Shown: positions 42,469 through 51,730 of the stretch, one piece after another
Position numbering within the stretch: the stretch's first letter is position 1
Layout of the letters: every line of letters starts with the position of its first letter
Origin: JBBRHQ01 sp963725315
GTDB taxonomy: Bacteria; Actinomycetota; Thermoleophilia; Solirubrobacterales; 70-9
Length of the DNA stretch: 64,000 nucleotides
NCBI GenBank assembly: GCA_963725315.1
Contig: CAVRYA010000001.1
Span: 124,001 to 188,000, forward strand
Reading direction: 5' to 3'
Program-made: the position numbers and the translations under genes
The notes under the pieces: model-generated
What the model was told of the DNA's origin: nothing
What the model saw: only the letters and a program-made list of their open reading frames with translations
Databases searched by the model: none

Positions 42469-45385
42469 TCACCGGATCCTCCACCTCCGCTTCGCCGGCG
42501 TCGGGTCGGTGTTGAACGAGTAGCTGATTGCACGGACGCTGAACACGTGTGGTCCGGATTTCAGGTGCTTGTAGGTCTTGGGCGAATCACACGGTTTCTG
42601 CCTGCGATCAAGTCTGCAATCGAAGGTCGAGTCCGCCACGTTTGAAATGAACTGGAAGCTCGCTCGGTGGCTTTGGGTCTTGTGATTCGGCCCCGAGGTG
42701 ATCCTTGTCTGGGGTGTCGGCGGATGTATCTCGGACCCTGTCGCGAAGCGCCAGGTGGTCGGGTTGGAGAGCGTATTGTCGGCGAGGTCCTTCGCCGTCC
42801 CGGCTACGGCTGCCGTGTATTGGGTGCTCGCGGCCAGCGGTGAGCTCGGGATGAAGATCAGAGTGTTGCCAGACCAAGAGAAACTCCCGCTGACCGGCGC
42901 CCCATCGCTGGTCTTCTCCAGTGAAAAGGCGGCCTCGGTTGTGGGCTTTTCCATCGGTTTGTTGAAGTTGGCAAGGGGAACGAAGGTGCGCCAGGCGTCG
43001 CTAGCGCCGTCGGCGGGATCGACCAGATCGATGATCGGGTGGTCTGTGGTCGTAAAGTGCCAGGTCCTTGCCACCGGTAAGGGGTTTCCGGCCAGGTCCT
43101 TCGCTGCGGTGGACACCCGCGCCGTGTACTGGGCACCGCCCGCGAGGTCGGTATGGGGCTTGAAGATAAGCGCGCTCCCGTTCCAGCCAAAGCTTCCATT
43201 TATCGGCGTGCCGTCGCTGGTTCGCTTGAGCGAGAAGGCGGCTCGGGCGGAGGGCTTGTCCATCGCGGTGTCGAACGCAGCGACGATCGGCGCGTTCGGC
43301 AAAATCTCGGTGGCGTTTTCCGCGGGAACGACCGCGGCGATCAGCGGCTGTGTCGCGGTCGTGAACTGCCAGCTCTTCGGTGCCTCAAGCGCAATCCCAG
43401 AAGGGCCCAATGCCCCGGTCCCTTCGCTCGCGGTGTAGCTGGTGCCGTTCGCTAGCGGCGAGTTGGGGAGGAAGATCAGCGCGTTGCCGCGCCAGTCGAG
43501 CTTGCCGGCCACTGGGGCACCGTCGCTGGTGCGCTTGAGCGAGAACGCGGCCTCGGCGGAGGCCCTATTCATCGCCTGGTCGAAGACCGTGACGATCGGC
43601 GTGGTGCGGGGGATTCCCGTCGCCTCCACGGTCGGGCTCACGAGCGAGACTGTGGGCGGCGGCGGTACGTTGGCACTGCCAACCCGCACCATCTTCGCCA
43701 CCGAGGGCACGCCGTTCGCGTCGACGAGGAACAGCATGTAGACGCCCGGAGGGGCGATATTGGCATTGCTCGGGGCAACGGCGTTGACGGCCCCGACGCC
43801 GGTGGTGGTTGAGAGTGGCACGTAGCGCTGCTCCATGTTCACCGAGTGCGTCACCGCCCCGAGCCGGACAAGCGCGACTTTGCTGATCGATGCCGGGTTC
43901 GGCGTCGCGATCGAGAACTGCGCGTTGTAGGTGAGATCGCTTGGCGCGGAGCTGATCACAGGCCTCGGGGCGAGCTCTCCCGAGCCGTCCTTCTTGAACA
44001 GATAGGGCGGGGAGAAGACTTGTGCGTTCTTCGCCAGGTAGCCGACCGAATCACAGGTGCCGCAGATGCCGCCCCCCGCCGACAGTATGCGTCCGTCGGG
44101 CAAAAGCAGCGCCGTCGAGTGGTACTGGCGAGTCACCTGCTCCGCCGCGAGCGTCTTCCAATTCCCCGTCGTCGGGTTCCACTGCTCGGCCGTGTAAACG
44201 CCGTTGTTGAGATCCACCAGTGGAGCCCCGGATGAGTTGCCGCCGGTGGCAAGAACGGAGCCGTCGGCGAGCACCGTGAGGTTGAACTGACGGCGACCGG
44301 TCGCCATCGGAGAGGTGCTCGACACCTGTGGGGTCGATCCATTCAAGTCGATGACGCGGGCATCGTTGAGTGAGTCACCTCCACCCGCGACGAGGATCTT
44401 GCCAACGTCAAAGAGCGCATGGCTGCCATAGCCGCGAGCGTAGGTGTCGCGCTGGCCGAAGCTCTGCCAGGTGCCGCCCCCGGCGGTGTCGAGGCTCCGC
44501 ATCGCCTGATCGGGACCCGAGTAGAAAGCACGGCCATCTGGCGCTAGCGTCCATCCAGGGATAGAGCGGGAGATTGAGCGAGGCCGTGTCGAGCGTGCGC
44601 AGGGCTCCGTCGGTCTTGCGCACTTCGGGCATGTCGGGACGCCCTTCGGTGATCAGCATCTCGCCGTTGTTCAGGGGAGTAACGCTCGGGTACCAGCGGC
44701 CCGCCGACATGTTGGGCCCGAGACTCCACATGTTGGAGCTGGGGTCGAAGATGTGGGTTTGGACGATGCCCTCGAGCTGGGCGTTCTTGGTTCCGCCGGC
44801 GACGAACAGCGATCCGCCCATGAGATGGGCGAGGCCGCTGCAGAAGATGTTGAAGCCAGTGTTCACGTTCACCGGAGTTTGCGTCCCCCTGGCGGGATCC
44901 CAGACCGTGGCGCGGGTGTGATCCTGAACCGGATATGTCTCGGTCGCTTTATCGCCCAGCGAGTCGTAGGCGAGCACCTTCCCATTCGGGAGTAGCGCCG
45001 CGTGCACGGCCACCACGGGCCAGTCGACAACGGGGCCCCATTGGCCTACTTCACCCTCATTACCGGTGATTGACGACGCCGCGGCAGCGGCGTCCGTCGC
45101 TGAGGCAGCGAGTGTGTGCCGGTCGAGCCGCCGTTGTTTGTGAGGACTGAGCGGCGCAACGGAGTCCTCCTCGAGATGGCCTTGAATCGTGCTCACGGAT
45201 GCGTCGTGAGCAAGTGCGGTCATAGGAACTCCGGTGGCGATAGTCAAGGCCACGAGGGCGACGGAGGAGACGAGTGCCGTGCGGCGAGGGACCTTGCGTA
45301 GGGGAACGAATGGCGCTGCCAGAATCAGACTGGCTAGGGCCAACGCCTTTGGCGAGAAGCCCGCCTGAAGCATTGAGCTGACCAT
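42469..45385 (-). CDS. Galactose-oxidase-like copper radical oxidase with three Ig-like repeats, one frameshift
   Basis: A signal/membrane segment (about 15-60) is followed by a Kelch beta-propeller with NIFCSGLAHL (cofactor Cys), SAGRWYPSVTPLNNG (cofactor Tyr), THSVNMEQRYVPL (axial Tyr/His region) and PPGVYMLFLVDANGVPS. These are hallmarks of galactose oxidase/GlxA enzymes that oxidise alcohols with a Tyr-Cys-Cu centre. Three Big_5/SbsA-like domains follow (each with FSLxxTSDGxPxxG), then a terminal domain with TFDCRLD and SPKTY. One extra base near 44545-44550 splits the frame; correcting it joins PWMD to LAPDGRAFYSGPDQAMRS. Base composition looks less GC-rich than neighbours. Confidence 0.8.
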
Positions 45386-45450
45386 GGCATCCCCCGTTTC
45401 GGGGGCTCCGGAGTGATCCAACTCAGCGCACCACCCCCCCTCGCTGAGTT
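45386..45450 (-). promoter_or_regulatory. Structured 5' leader of the galactose-oxidase-like gene
   Basis: Upstream of the ATG lie a 6-bp hairpin with a 3-nt loop (45391-45396 with 45400-45405), the palindrome CTCCGGAG (45406-45413) and a 9-bp stem with a 13-nt loop (45420-45428 with 45442-45450). The first hairpin covers the ribosome-binding region. No known riboswitch consensus was matched. The rest of 45451-45788 holds nothing that could be identified. Confidence 0.4.
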
Positions 45451-45805
45451 CAAGAAGAACGCACCCGGCTCGGTCCCGCTTGCGCCAATCTGAACCCTGT
45501 TCGGCCCGGAACCCCCTGGACCGAGGGAGTTTCTTGCCCATTTCTCGGACCGTCGGATCCCTCGAAGCCGCCGAACGTCGTGCTGGACCAAATACGGGAA
45601 CTCGGGGATCGGGTGTGGGACCTGCGGACCAAAGCGATCCATCGATCGAACCCGTGGCTGCCGCGAGGAGAACTGAAGCCAGGGGAGCCGCGACACTCCG
45701 CTTCGCATGCGGGAGGGGTCTTACGGTCCGCCCGTCTTATTGTGGGCAGGTCGACTGGTCTCGCCCGAAATCGGGGTGCTGTTCGCCTCTAGCTTGCGCC
45801 TGCTA

Positions 45806-45916
45806 TTGAACCCTTCATCGCCGCCACCATCCCGACCATCAGCAGCGAAACGAGCAGGATCAGGCCGACATCTCGACCGTGCCCTGGCCGGTCGCCCTCG
45901 AGCGCGCGGCGGATCG
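45806..45916 (-). pseudogene. Decayed partial copy of the pilin gene (direct repeat copy 2)
   Basis: This segment matches the core of the pilin gene at 41792-41906, including the codons for VGLILLVSLLMVGMVAAMKG. A 2-bp loss within the Thr-Val-Glu-Tyr codons and other changes break the frame, so the processing site and both ends are lost. It is in the same orientation as the intact gene, 4 kb away across the copper oxidase gene. Confidence 0.8.
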
Positions 45917-45992
45917 GGCGGAAGGGCGACAGCGGCAATTTGGCCCACTCTCGCACGCAATCCCGGGGGCCGCCGGATGGACCCTTCGTCAC

Positions 45993-46424
45993 TCAGATCG
46001 TGAATCGCCTCTTCGCAGCGGAAGGATCGACGGCCCCCGCGGAGTTGCGCGCCTTCACCTTCAAGACGTGCCGGCCCTTCTTCAGGTTGCTGTACGTCTT
46101 CGGCGACGCGCAGCGGCTGAACGGCCTGCCGTCGAGGCTGCAGGTGAAGGTGGAGCCGGGCTGGGAGGAGCCGAATCTGATCGTCGCCTTCCCCTTCGCC
46201 CGGTTCAGCGAGACAGAGGAGATCGTCGTGTTGGGTTCCGGTAATGGATCGACCCCGATACCGAACAGATGGCTCAGCCCGGTGATGAATGTCTGATCGA
46301 CCTGCGAGCCGTCGAGCCTGGCGCGACCGATCGTGTCGTCTCTGACGTTCGCCCAGTAGACGTGTCGGGCGTCCACCGCGACGCCGATCGGGTCGCTGGC
46401 CCCGCTGATGAATCCCTACCGATG
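45993..46424 (-). pseudogene. 5'-truncated secreted protein fragment (YWTD-type repeat plus Ig-like end domain)
   Basis: The frame has a stop immediately before codons reading GFISGASDPIGVAVD; HVYWANVRDDTIGRARLDG follows, one blade of a YWTD/NHL-type propeller with no preceding blades. The second half is an Ig-like domain with STFTCSLDG and SPKTYSNLKKG, ending DPSAAKRRFTI, closely parallel to the last domain of the copper oxidase. Lacking a signal peptide and complete propeller, it looks like the 3' remnant of a larger secreted protein gene. A GTG at about 46376 could allow translation of the rest. Confidence 0.65.
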
Positions 46425-46502
46425 CCAGGACGATCCTAGGCCCGCGGGTAACGAAAAGTCAATAGCCGGTATTGGAGGTGCGGGAGGTGCCGATCTCGCA
46501 GG

Positions 46503-46508
46503 TACGCT
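46503..46508 (+). promoter_or_regulatory. -10 box, leaderless-type
   Basis: TACGCT lies eight bases before the glycosyltransferase ATG at 46517, without a ribosome binding site. Confidence 0.45.
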
Positions 46509-46516
46509 GCCCGCCG

Positions 46517-47485
46517 ATGCGGGTCCTGGTCGTCACCAACTTCGTCCCCGACCCCGGCGCCCCGCAGCGCGGTCGCTGGGTCGCCGACCAGGTCGAAGGG
46601 GTGCGCAGGCTCGGGGTCGAGGTCGAGACGTTCAGCTTCCCGATGGGTCGCGGCGAGTACGCGCCCGCGACACGGCGGCTGCGCGCCCTGCTTCGGCGGA
46701 GTCGCTTCGATCTCGTTCACGCCCATTACGGCCTGGCCGGCGCCTGCGCCAAGCTCGCCGGGGCCCGCCCCCTGCTCGTCACCTTCCACGGTACCGACGT
46801 CCGCCATCCGGTCGCCGGGAGGATCTCCCGCACGCTGGCCCACCGCACCGACCTGGTCGCGGGCGTCTCGCGGGCCCTGTTCGGGCCCGAGGGTGGACGG
46901 CCGGGGCTGCCGCGGGTGCCGGGAGCCAGCGCCGTCCTCCCCTGCGGCATCGACCTCGCTCGCTTCGGGCCGATCCCGCGCGCCGAGGCGCGGCGCGAGC
47001 TCGGCCTCGAGCCGGACGGGCGCTACCTGCTCTTCCCCGCCAACCCGACCCGGCCGGAGAAGCGCCACGATCGCGCCGCCGCGCTTGCCGAGGCCGCCGG
47101 GGCCAACCTGCTTGCCGGGGGCGACATCGAGCCCGACCGGATGCGCCTCTGGCTGAACGCTGCCAACGCCGTGCTGGTCACCTCCGAGAACGAGGGCTTC
47201 GGTCTCGCCTGCCTGGAGGCCCTCGCCTGCGAGGTGCCGGTGCTCTCGACTCCCGTCGGGATCGCCCCCAGCGCCCTCTCGGGCGTGGCCGGCTGCCTCT
47301 GCGCGGAGTACGACACCGCGACCTGGACGCAGGCCGTCGAGCCCCATCTGCAGGCCGATGAACCGCGAGTCGATGGCGCCGCCCGAGCGCGTAGGTTCTC
47401 GGCCGGGCGGATGGCCGAGAGGGTCGTGATCGCCTACGACGAGATCCTCGGTAATGATGCGTCCTCAGGAATGAGAGATGGCTAG
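46517..47485 (+). CDS. GT4-family glycosyltransferase
   Basis: The 322-residue GT-B enzyme starts MRVLVVTNFVPDPGAPQRG and has VHAHYGLAGACAKL, LVTFHGTDVRHP, the acceptor/donor-domain link LPCGIDLARFGP, and the E-x7-E motif in ENEGFGLACLEALACEVPVL. It probably glycosylates a lipid or wall precursor at the membrane. The start is chosen from the adjacent -10 box and family N-terminus. Its 3' end overlaps the next gene by eight bases. Confidence 0.9.
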   Translation: MRVLVVTNFVPDPGAPQRGRWVADQVEGVRRLGVEVETFSFPMGRGEYAPATRRLRALLRRSRFDLVHAHYGLAGACAKLAGARPLLVTFHGTDVRHPVAGRISRTLAHRTDLVAGVSRALFGPEGGRPGLPRVPGASAVLPCGIDLARFGPIPRAEARRELGLEPDGRYLLFPANPTRPEKRHDRAAALAEAAGANLLAGGDIEPDRMRLWLNAANAVLVTSENEGFGLACLEALACEVPVLSTPVGIAPSALSGVAGCLCAEYDTATWTQAVEPHLQADEPRVDGAARARRFSAGRMAERVVIAYDEILGNDASSGMRDG

Positions 47486-48800
47486 GAAGGGTTCCCTCAA
47501 GCGCAAGCTCCGATCGCTCTCCGAGCGCCAGGCCCGGGAGCGCCGCGACCTCGGCGTCGCGGTGCTGGCGATGTACCGCGCCGACGAGCTCGACCGGGCC
47601 ACGATCGAGGCCGCGGGGGAGCAGCTGAAGCAGACGGCCGCGGAGATAGCCGAGACCGAGGAGGCGCTCGGCGTCGCCGAGCCCGCCGCCGCCTCCACGG
47701 CCAGTGAGGCGGAGAAGGCGCCCGAGACGCCCGAGCCCGCCGGGGATGCCCCGCCGCTCTCCGAGCCGCAGACCGAGGTCGCCCCGACGCCGCTCGCTGG
47801 AGTGGCCGCGCAAGAGCCGGAGCCCGGGCCCGGAGCGCCCGAGACCGAGGAGCGCCCCGCCGAGGCCGAACCCGGTGAGGGTGGCGAGCCCGAGCCCGAG
47901 CCCACACCTGCTGAGCCGGTGCAGGCAGAGCCGGTGGCCGAGGCGGCGCCCGAGCCCCCGCCCCCCGCGCCGCGAACGGCGGAGGCGGACGAGCGATCGG
48001 CCGCGGCGATGATCGCCCTCGAGCAGGACCTCGAGCGGGCACAGTCCCGCGCCGGGCAGGCCCTCGAGGCGCTCAAGGACCAGCTCGAGCAGGCGCAGGC
48101 CCGGGCCGACCAGGCCGAGGAGCGCTCCAAGCTCCAGCAGGCCGAGAACCGCACCGCCGCCGCGGAGTGGCTGCGCGGCCAGGCCGAGGCGATGCGCCGC
48201 GAGGCCGAGCGACAGGTCCGCGAGGAGCTGGCGGCGTCCACCGGCCCCACCTCCCGCGCCGCCGAGCCGGCGACGGCGCGATCGCCGTCGAGCGCCGCTG
48301 CGGAGACCGCGCTCGCCGAGATGACCGAGCGCTCCAACGAGGCCAACGCGCGCGCCCAGGAGGCCGAGCGAAAGCTCGCCGACGCGGTGTCCGAGGCGCA
48401 GGAGCAGGGACGGCGCGAGGCGGAGCGGCGACTCTCGAAGGAGCTGCGGGCCCGCGATGAGGAGCTCCAGCAGGAGCGCCAGGCAAAGGCGCGCGCGCTG
48501 GAGGCGGCGGAGAAGCGGCTCTCGGAGATCGAGGTCCACGTCGCCGAGGCCGAGCGCCGGGCCGCTGCGGCCGAGGACGCCGGCGCCGCCGGCAGCCCGA
48601 CCTCTGCCACGGGGCGCACCAGCCTCAACCTGGCGACCTTCGACCAACTGCGCGAGCTGGGGCTCTCCCCGACCCAGGCCAACCGGGTGATCGCCTACCG
48701 CGAGCGGCTCGGCGGCTACAAGGCGGTCGACGACCTGCGGCAGGTGCCGGGCATGCCCGACGCGCTGCTCGCCGACCTGCGTGAGAGGCTGGAGCTCTAG
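47478..48800 (+). CDS. Long coiled-coil protein with C-terminal ComEA-like helix-hairpin-helix domain
   Basis: The 440-residue protein has a basic N-terminus (MARKGSLKRKLRSLSERQAR), an acidic Pro/Glu-rich disordered part (about 65-175) and a long Ala/Glu/Arg coiled coil (about 180-370). The last 60 residues are a tandem HhH domain (SLNLATFDQLRELGLSPTQ, then YRERLGGYKAVDDLRQVPG). That domain is typical of ComEA and binds DNA without sequence specificity. No membrane segment is present. Function unknown; a nucleoid- or division-associated scaffold is a guess. Confidence 0.75.
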   Translation: MARKGSLKRKLRSLSERQARERRDLGVAVLAMYRADELDRATIEAAGEQLKQTAAEIAETEEALGVAEPAAASTASEAEKAPETPEPAGDAPPLSEPQTEVAPTPLAGVAAQEPEPGPGAPETEERPAEAEPGEGGEPEPEPTPAEPVQAEPVAEAAPEPPPPAPRTAEADERSAAAMIALEQDLERAQSRAGQALEALKDQLEQAQARADQAEERSKLQQAENRTAAAEWLRGQAEAMRREAERQVREELAASTGPTSRAAEPATARSPSSAAAETALAEMTERSNEANARAQEAERKLADAVSEAQEQGRREAERRLSKELRARDEELQQERQAKARALEAAEKRLSEIEVHVAEAERRAAAAEDAGAAGSPTSATGRTSLNLATFDQLRELGLSPTQANRVIAYRERLGGYKAVDDLRQVPGMPDALLADLRERLEL

Positions 48801-49121
48801 ATGGCGCTGTTCGGCGGCGACAAGGAGAAGCAGACCTCTGGCGAGCGGAAGGAGCTCCGCAGCCACCTCCGCGAGCTCGGCGAGCTCCGCGAGGAGAAGC
48901 TCCGCGAGCTGGGCGAGGCGGCGGCCGCGATGCAGGCCGGTGGCAGGATCGACCGCGCCGGACTCTGGGAGAAGGCGGCCGAGGCCGCCGCCGCCGAGGA
49001 CGAGGCCGAGCTGGTGCATCGCGGCCTCAAGGAGAAGCTGACGATCGCCCAGCTCGAGGATCTCGCAAAGTCCGAGGCCTCCGGCTCGCCAGGCTCAGAC
49101 GAGGCTCCAGCGGCCTCCTAG
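48801..49121 (+). CDS. Small helical charged protein
   Basis: The 106-residue product starts right after the stop of the coiled-coil gene. It is almost wholly helical and charged (ELRSHLRELGELREEKLREL region, about 18-40), with a second helix (LVHRGLKEKLTIAQLEDLAK). No known domain was recognised. Adjacency and similar composition suggest a partner of the HhH coiled-coil protein. Its last 27 bases overlap the convergent deacetylase gene. Confidence 0.65.
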   Translation: MALFGGDKEKQTSGERKELRSHLRELGELREEKLRELGEAAAAMQAGGRIDRAGLWEKAAEAAAAEDEAELVHRGLKEKLTIAQLEDLAKSEASGSPGSDEAPAAS

Positions 49122-50099
49122 GCTGCGGCGCTGGGCGGAGGCCGCCTCGGCGGGCGCCTCCCGGGCGGAGAGCGAAGTGTCGGTGAAGCCACGCAGGGTG
49201 GCGCTGACCGACGCTGCCAGCGCCGCCGGCGCGTATCCGCCCTCGAGGCAGACCAGCACCCCCACCCCCAGCTCGGCGGCGAGGTCGCGAACCGTCGCCG
49301 ACATCTCGGCGAAGGCGCCCTCGTCGAGCATGCACTCGGCCAGCGGGTCGTCGCGATGGGCGTCGTAGCCGGCCGAGACCGCGAGCAGGTCCGGTCGGTA
49401 GTCGCGGGCGATCGGGGCCATCACCGTCTGCACTATCGCCAGGAACTGGTCCGGCCCCGCCCCGGGGGGCACCGGGCAGTTGACCGTGTAGCCCTCGCCG
49501 GCGCCGGAGCCGGTCTCGCGCGGATCGCCCGTTCCCGGGTAGAGCGGGCTCTGGTGGATGCTCGAGAAGAGGACCCGGTCTGTCTCGTAGAAGACCTCCT
49601 GGGTCCCGTTGCCGTGATGGACGTCCCAGTCGATCACCATCACCCGCTCGGCGCCGCACTCGGCGAGCGCGTGCGCGGCGGCGATCGCCACGTTGTTGAA
49701 GAGGCAGAACCCCATCGCCCTCGCGGTCTCGGCGTGATGGCCGGGCGGCCTGGTGCCGCAGAAGGCGAACCGCTCCTCCCCGCTCAGCAGCCGGCCGGCG
49801 GCGTCGGCGGCGCCCCCTGCCGCGTGCAGGGCCGCTTCGAAGGAGGCGGGGCTGGCGATCGTGTCGAGGTCGATGTTGCCGCCGCCTCGATCCGATAGGT
49901 CCCGGATCGCCTCGATGTGGGAGCTGGGATGGACCCGCTCGACCTGGGCGAGGCTCGCTGCCGGCGCCTCGACGAGCTCCAGCCCGTGCCAGCCCTCGGC
50001 CTCCAGCAGGGCCTCGATCGCCCGGATCCGGCCCGCGTTCTCGGGGTGGGCGCCGGTGTCGTGCTCGAGCGAGAGGGGGTGGCGGTAATAGAGAGGCAT
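49095..50099 (-). CDS. Histone deacetylase-like amidohydrolase
   Basis: The 334-residue arginase/deacetylase-fold enzyme has HPENAGRIRAIEALL, TRPPGHHAE, FCLFNNVAIAA, the zinc/active-site segment DWDVHHGNGTQEVFY and VSAGYDAHRDDP, LEGGYAP. Bacterial members deacetylate polyamines, acetoin-related compounds or lysines using Zn2+. The ATG at 50099 is supported by the TACGGT box eight bases upstream. It is divergent from nadB. Confidence 0.92.
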   Translation of the reverse strand: MPLYYRHPLSLEHDTGAHPENAGRIRAIEALLEAEGWHGLELVEAPAASLAQVERVHPSSHIEAIRDLSDRGGGNIDLDTIASPASFEAALHAAGGAADAAGRLLSGEERFAFCGTRPPGHHAETARAMGFCLFNNVAIAAAHALAECGAERVMVIDWDVHHGNGTQEVFYETDRVLFSSIHQSPLYPGTGDPRETGSGAGEGYTVNCPVPPGAGPDQFLAIVQTVMAPIARDYRPDLLAVSAGYDAHRDDPLAECMLDEGAFAEMSATVRDLAAELGVGVLVCLEGGYAPAALAASVSATLRGFTDTSLSAREAPAEAASAQRRSLGGRWSLV

Positions 50100-50107
50100 C
50101 GCCAGAT

Positions 50108-50113
50108 ACCGTA
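50108..50113 (-). promoter_or_regulatory. -10 box shared by divergent HDAC-like and nadB genes
   Basis: TACGGT on the minus strand lies eight bases before the deacetylase ATG. Overlapping TACCGT on the plus strand (50107-50112) lies 11 bases before the nadB TTG, so the two promoters overlap almost base for base. Confidence 0.45.
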
Positions 50114-50123
50114 ACCGCCGTAC

Positions 50124-51581
50124 TTGGCCGCGGCCCCCGACGACATTGACCGCTTCGACGTCGCCGTGGTGGGTGGCGGCGCCGCCGGCCTGTGGACGGC
50201 GCTGTGCGCCGCGGAGGCCGGCGGCTCGGTCTGCCTGGTCTCGCGGAAGCCGCTCGCCGAGAGCGCCAGCTTCTGGGCCCAGGGCGGCCTGGCCGCGGTG
50301 CTCGAGGAGGGTGACAGCGCCCGCCAGCACGCCGCAGACACGATCGCCGCCGGTCGCGGGCTCTGCCGCCCCTCCGCGGTCGAGGTGCTGGTCGCCGAGG
50401 CGCCCGGCCTGGTCGCCGAGCTGCGCTCTCGCGGTGTTCGCTTCGACCTCGACCCCGGCGGCGAGCCGGCGCTCGGGCTGGAGGGCGGTCACACCCACCG
50501 CCGCATCGTCCACGCCGGCGGGAGCGAGACCGGACGCGAGCTGACCGCGAGGCTGGCGGGGATGGTCGCCGCGCAACCGGACATAGAGGTGCGCGAGGAG
50601 ACCTCGGCGCTGGCGCTGTGGAGCGACGGCCGGCGCTGCGCTGGCGTGCTGACCGACCGCGGCGACATCCTCGCCGCGGCCACGGTGATGGCGACCGGCG
50701 GCGCCGCGGCGCTGTGGAGCCGCACCACCAACCCGTGGGGGGCGATCGGCGCCGGGCCGGTTCTCGCCGGCGCCGCCGGCGCCGATCTCGCCGACCTCGA
50801 GTTCTGCCAGTTCCACCCCACCGCCCTGGCGATGCCCGGCACCCCGTTCGACGGCCGCCTGATCACCGAGGCGGTGCGCGGCGAGGGCGCGACCCTGCTC
50901 GACGCCTCCGGCGAGCGCTTCACCGCCGAGCTCGAGCCCCGCGACGCGGTCACCGCCGACATCCTCGAGCGGATGCGGGCCGAGGGCTCCGATCACGTCG
51001 CCCTCGATCTGCGGGGGGTCGACCCGGGCCGCTTCCCCAACGTCTTCGCCACCCTGCGCGAGGCGGGGCTCGATCCGCTTCGCGACCCGGTCCCGGTCGC
51101 CCCTGCCGCCCACTACGTGATGGGCGGGATCGCCGTCGATCTCGACGGGCGCTCATCGCTCGCCGGGCTCTACGCGGTCGGCGAGTGCTCCTGCACCGGC
51201 CTGCACGGCGCCAACCGGCTGGCCTCGAACTCGCTCAGCGAGTGCTTCGTGTTCGGCAAGCGGGCGGCCCTCGCAGCCGTCGGCGAGCCCGGCCGGCCGG
51301 CCGCCCCTGATCGCCCGAGCTGGCGCTTCGATCCCCCGACCGAGGAGACCCGGGAGGCGGTGTGGCGCCTTGCCGGCCCGATCCGCCGTCCCGCAGAGCT
51401 CGAGGAGCTGAAGGATGATCCCTATCCGCTGGCCCGTGCGATCGCCGCCTGCGCCCTGGCCCGGCGGGAGTCCCGCGGCGGGCACCGCCGCGCCGACCAC
51501 CCCGAGCCCGACCCCGAGCTCGACGGCACCCACTATGTGCTCGGGCCGGATGGCGAGCTGCGCGGCGAGATCTGGCTCTGA
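50124..51581 (+). CDS. nadB: L-aspartate oxidase
   Basis: The 485-residue flavoenzyme oxidises L-aspartate to iminoaspartate, first step of NAD synthesis. The FAD-binding start is DVAVVGGGAAGLWTALCAAE. Also visible are SASFWAQGGLAAVL, GGHTHRRIVHAGG, LEFCQFHPTAL, VAPAAHYVMGGIAVDLDG and the late GLHGANRLASNSLSECFVFG. The TTG at 50124 is the start. No nadA or nadC lies in the window, so the operon partners are elsewhere. Confidence 0.94.
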   Translation: MAAAPDDIDRFDVAVVGGGAAGLWTALCAAEAGGSVCLVSRKPLAESASFWAQGGLAAVLEEGDSARQHAADTIAAGRGLCRPSAVEVLVAEAPGLVAELRSRGVRFDLDPGGEPALGLEGGHTHRRIVHAGGSETGRELTARLAGMVAAQPDIEVREETSALALWSDGRRCAGVLTDRGDILAAATVMATGGAAALWSRTTNPWGAIGAGPVLAGAAGADLADLEFCQFHPTALAMPGTPFDGRLITEAVRGEGATLLDASGERFTAELEPRDAVTADILERMRAEGSDHVALDLRGVDPGRFPNVFATLREAGLDPLRDPVPVAPAAHYVMGGIAVDLDGRSSLAGLYAVGECSCTGLHGANRLASNSLSECFVFGKRAALAAVGEPGRPAAPDRPSWRFDPPTEETREAVWRLAGPIRRPAELEELKDDPYPLARAIAACALARRESRGGHRRADHPEPDPELDGTHYVLGPDGELRGEIWL

Positions 51582-51717
51582 GGCGCGACCTGAGCGGGTC
51601 CGGGTTCGCCGGCCGCGGGTGGCACGGATCGGAGGACCCAATGCCGAGCACCCGCCGTGGAGCGCAGGCAAGGGTGGGTCCCATCCCGTGACAGGACCCG
51701 CGACGTTGCGCACCGGA

Positions 51718-51723
51718 TAGCGT
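51718..51723 (+). promoter_or_regulatory. -10 box, leaderless-type
   Basis: TAGCGT lies seven bases before the hyuA GTG at 51731. Nothing else was identified in 51582-51717. Confidence 0.45.
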
Positions 51724-51730
51724 CACTGCC

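Noticed and set aside
45386..45560. c-di-GMP (GEMM) or other known riboswitch in the copper oxidase leader
   Set aside because: Stems are present but the conserved GEMM loops and receptor sequences are not.
41962..46440. Insertion sequence or prophage as the source of the accessory region
   Set aside because: No transposase, integrase or terminal inverted repeats were seen; only the pilin-derived direct repeat.
47178..49019. A 613-codon minus-strand frame opposite the coiled-coil gene
   Set aside because: Leu/Gly/Arg-rich antisense of an Ala/Glu/Arg coiled coil; the plus-strand product has a clear HhH domain.
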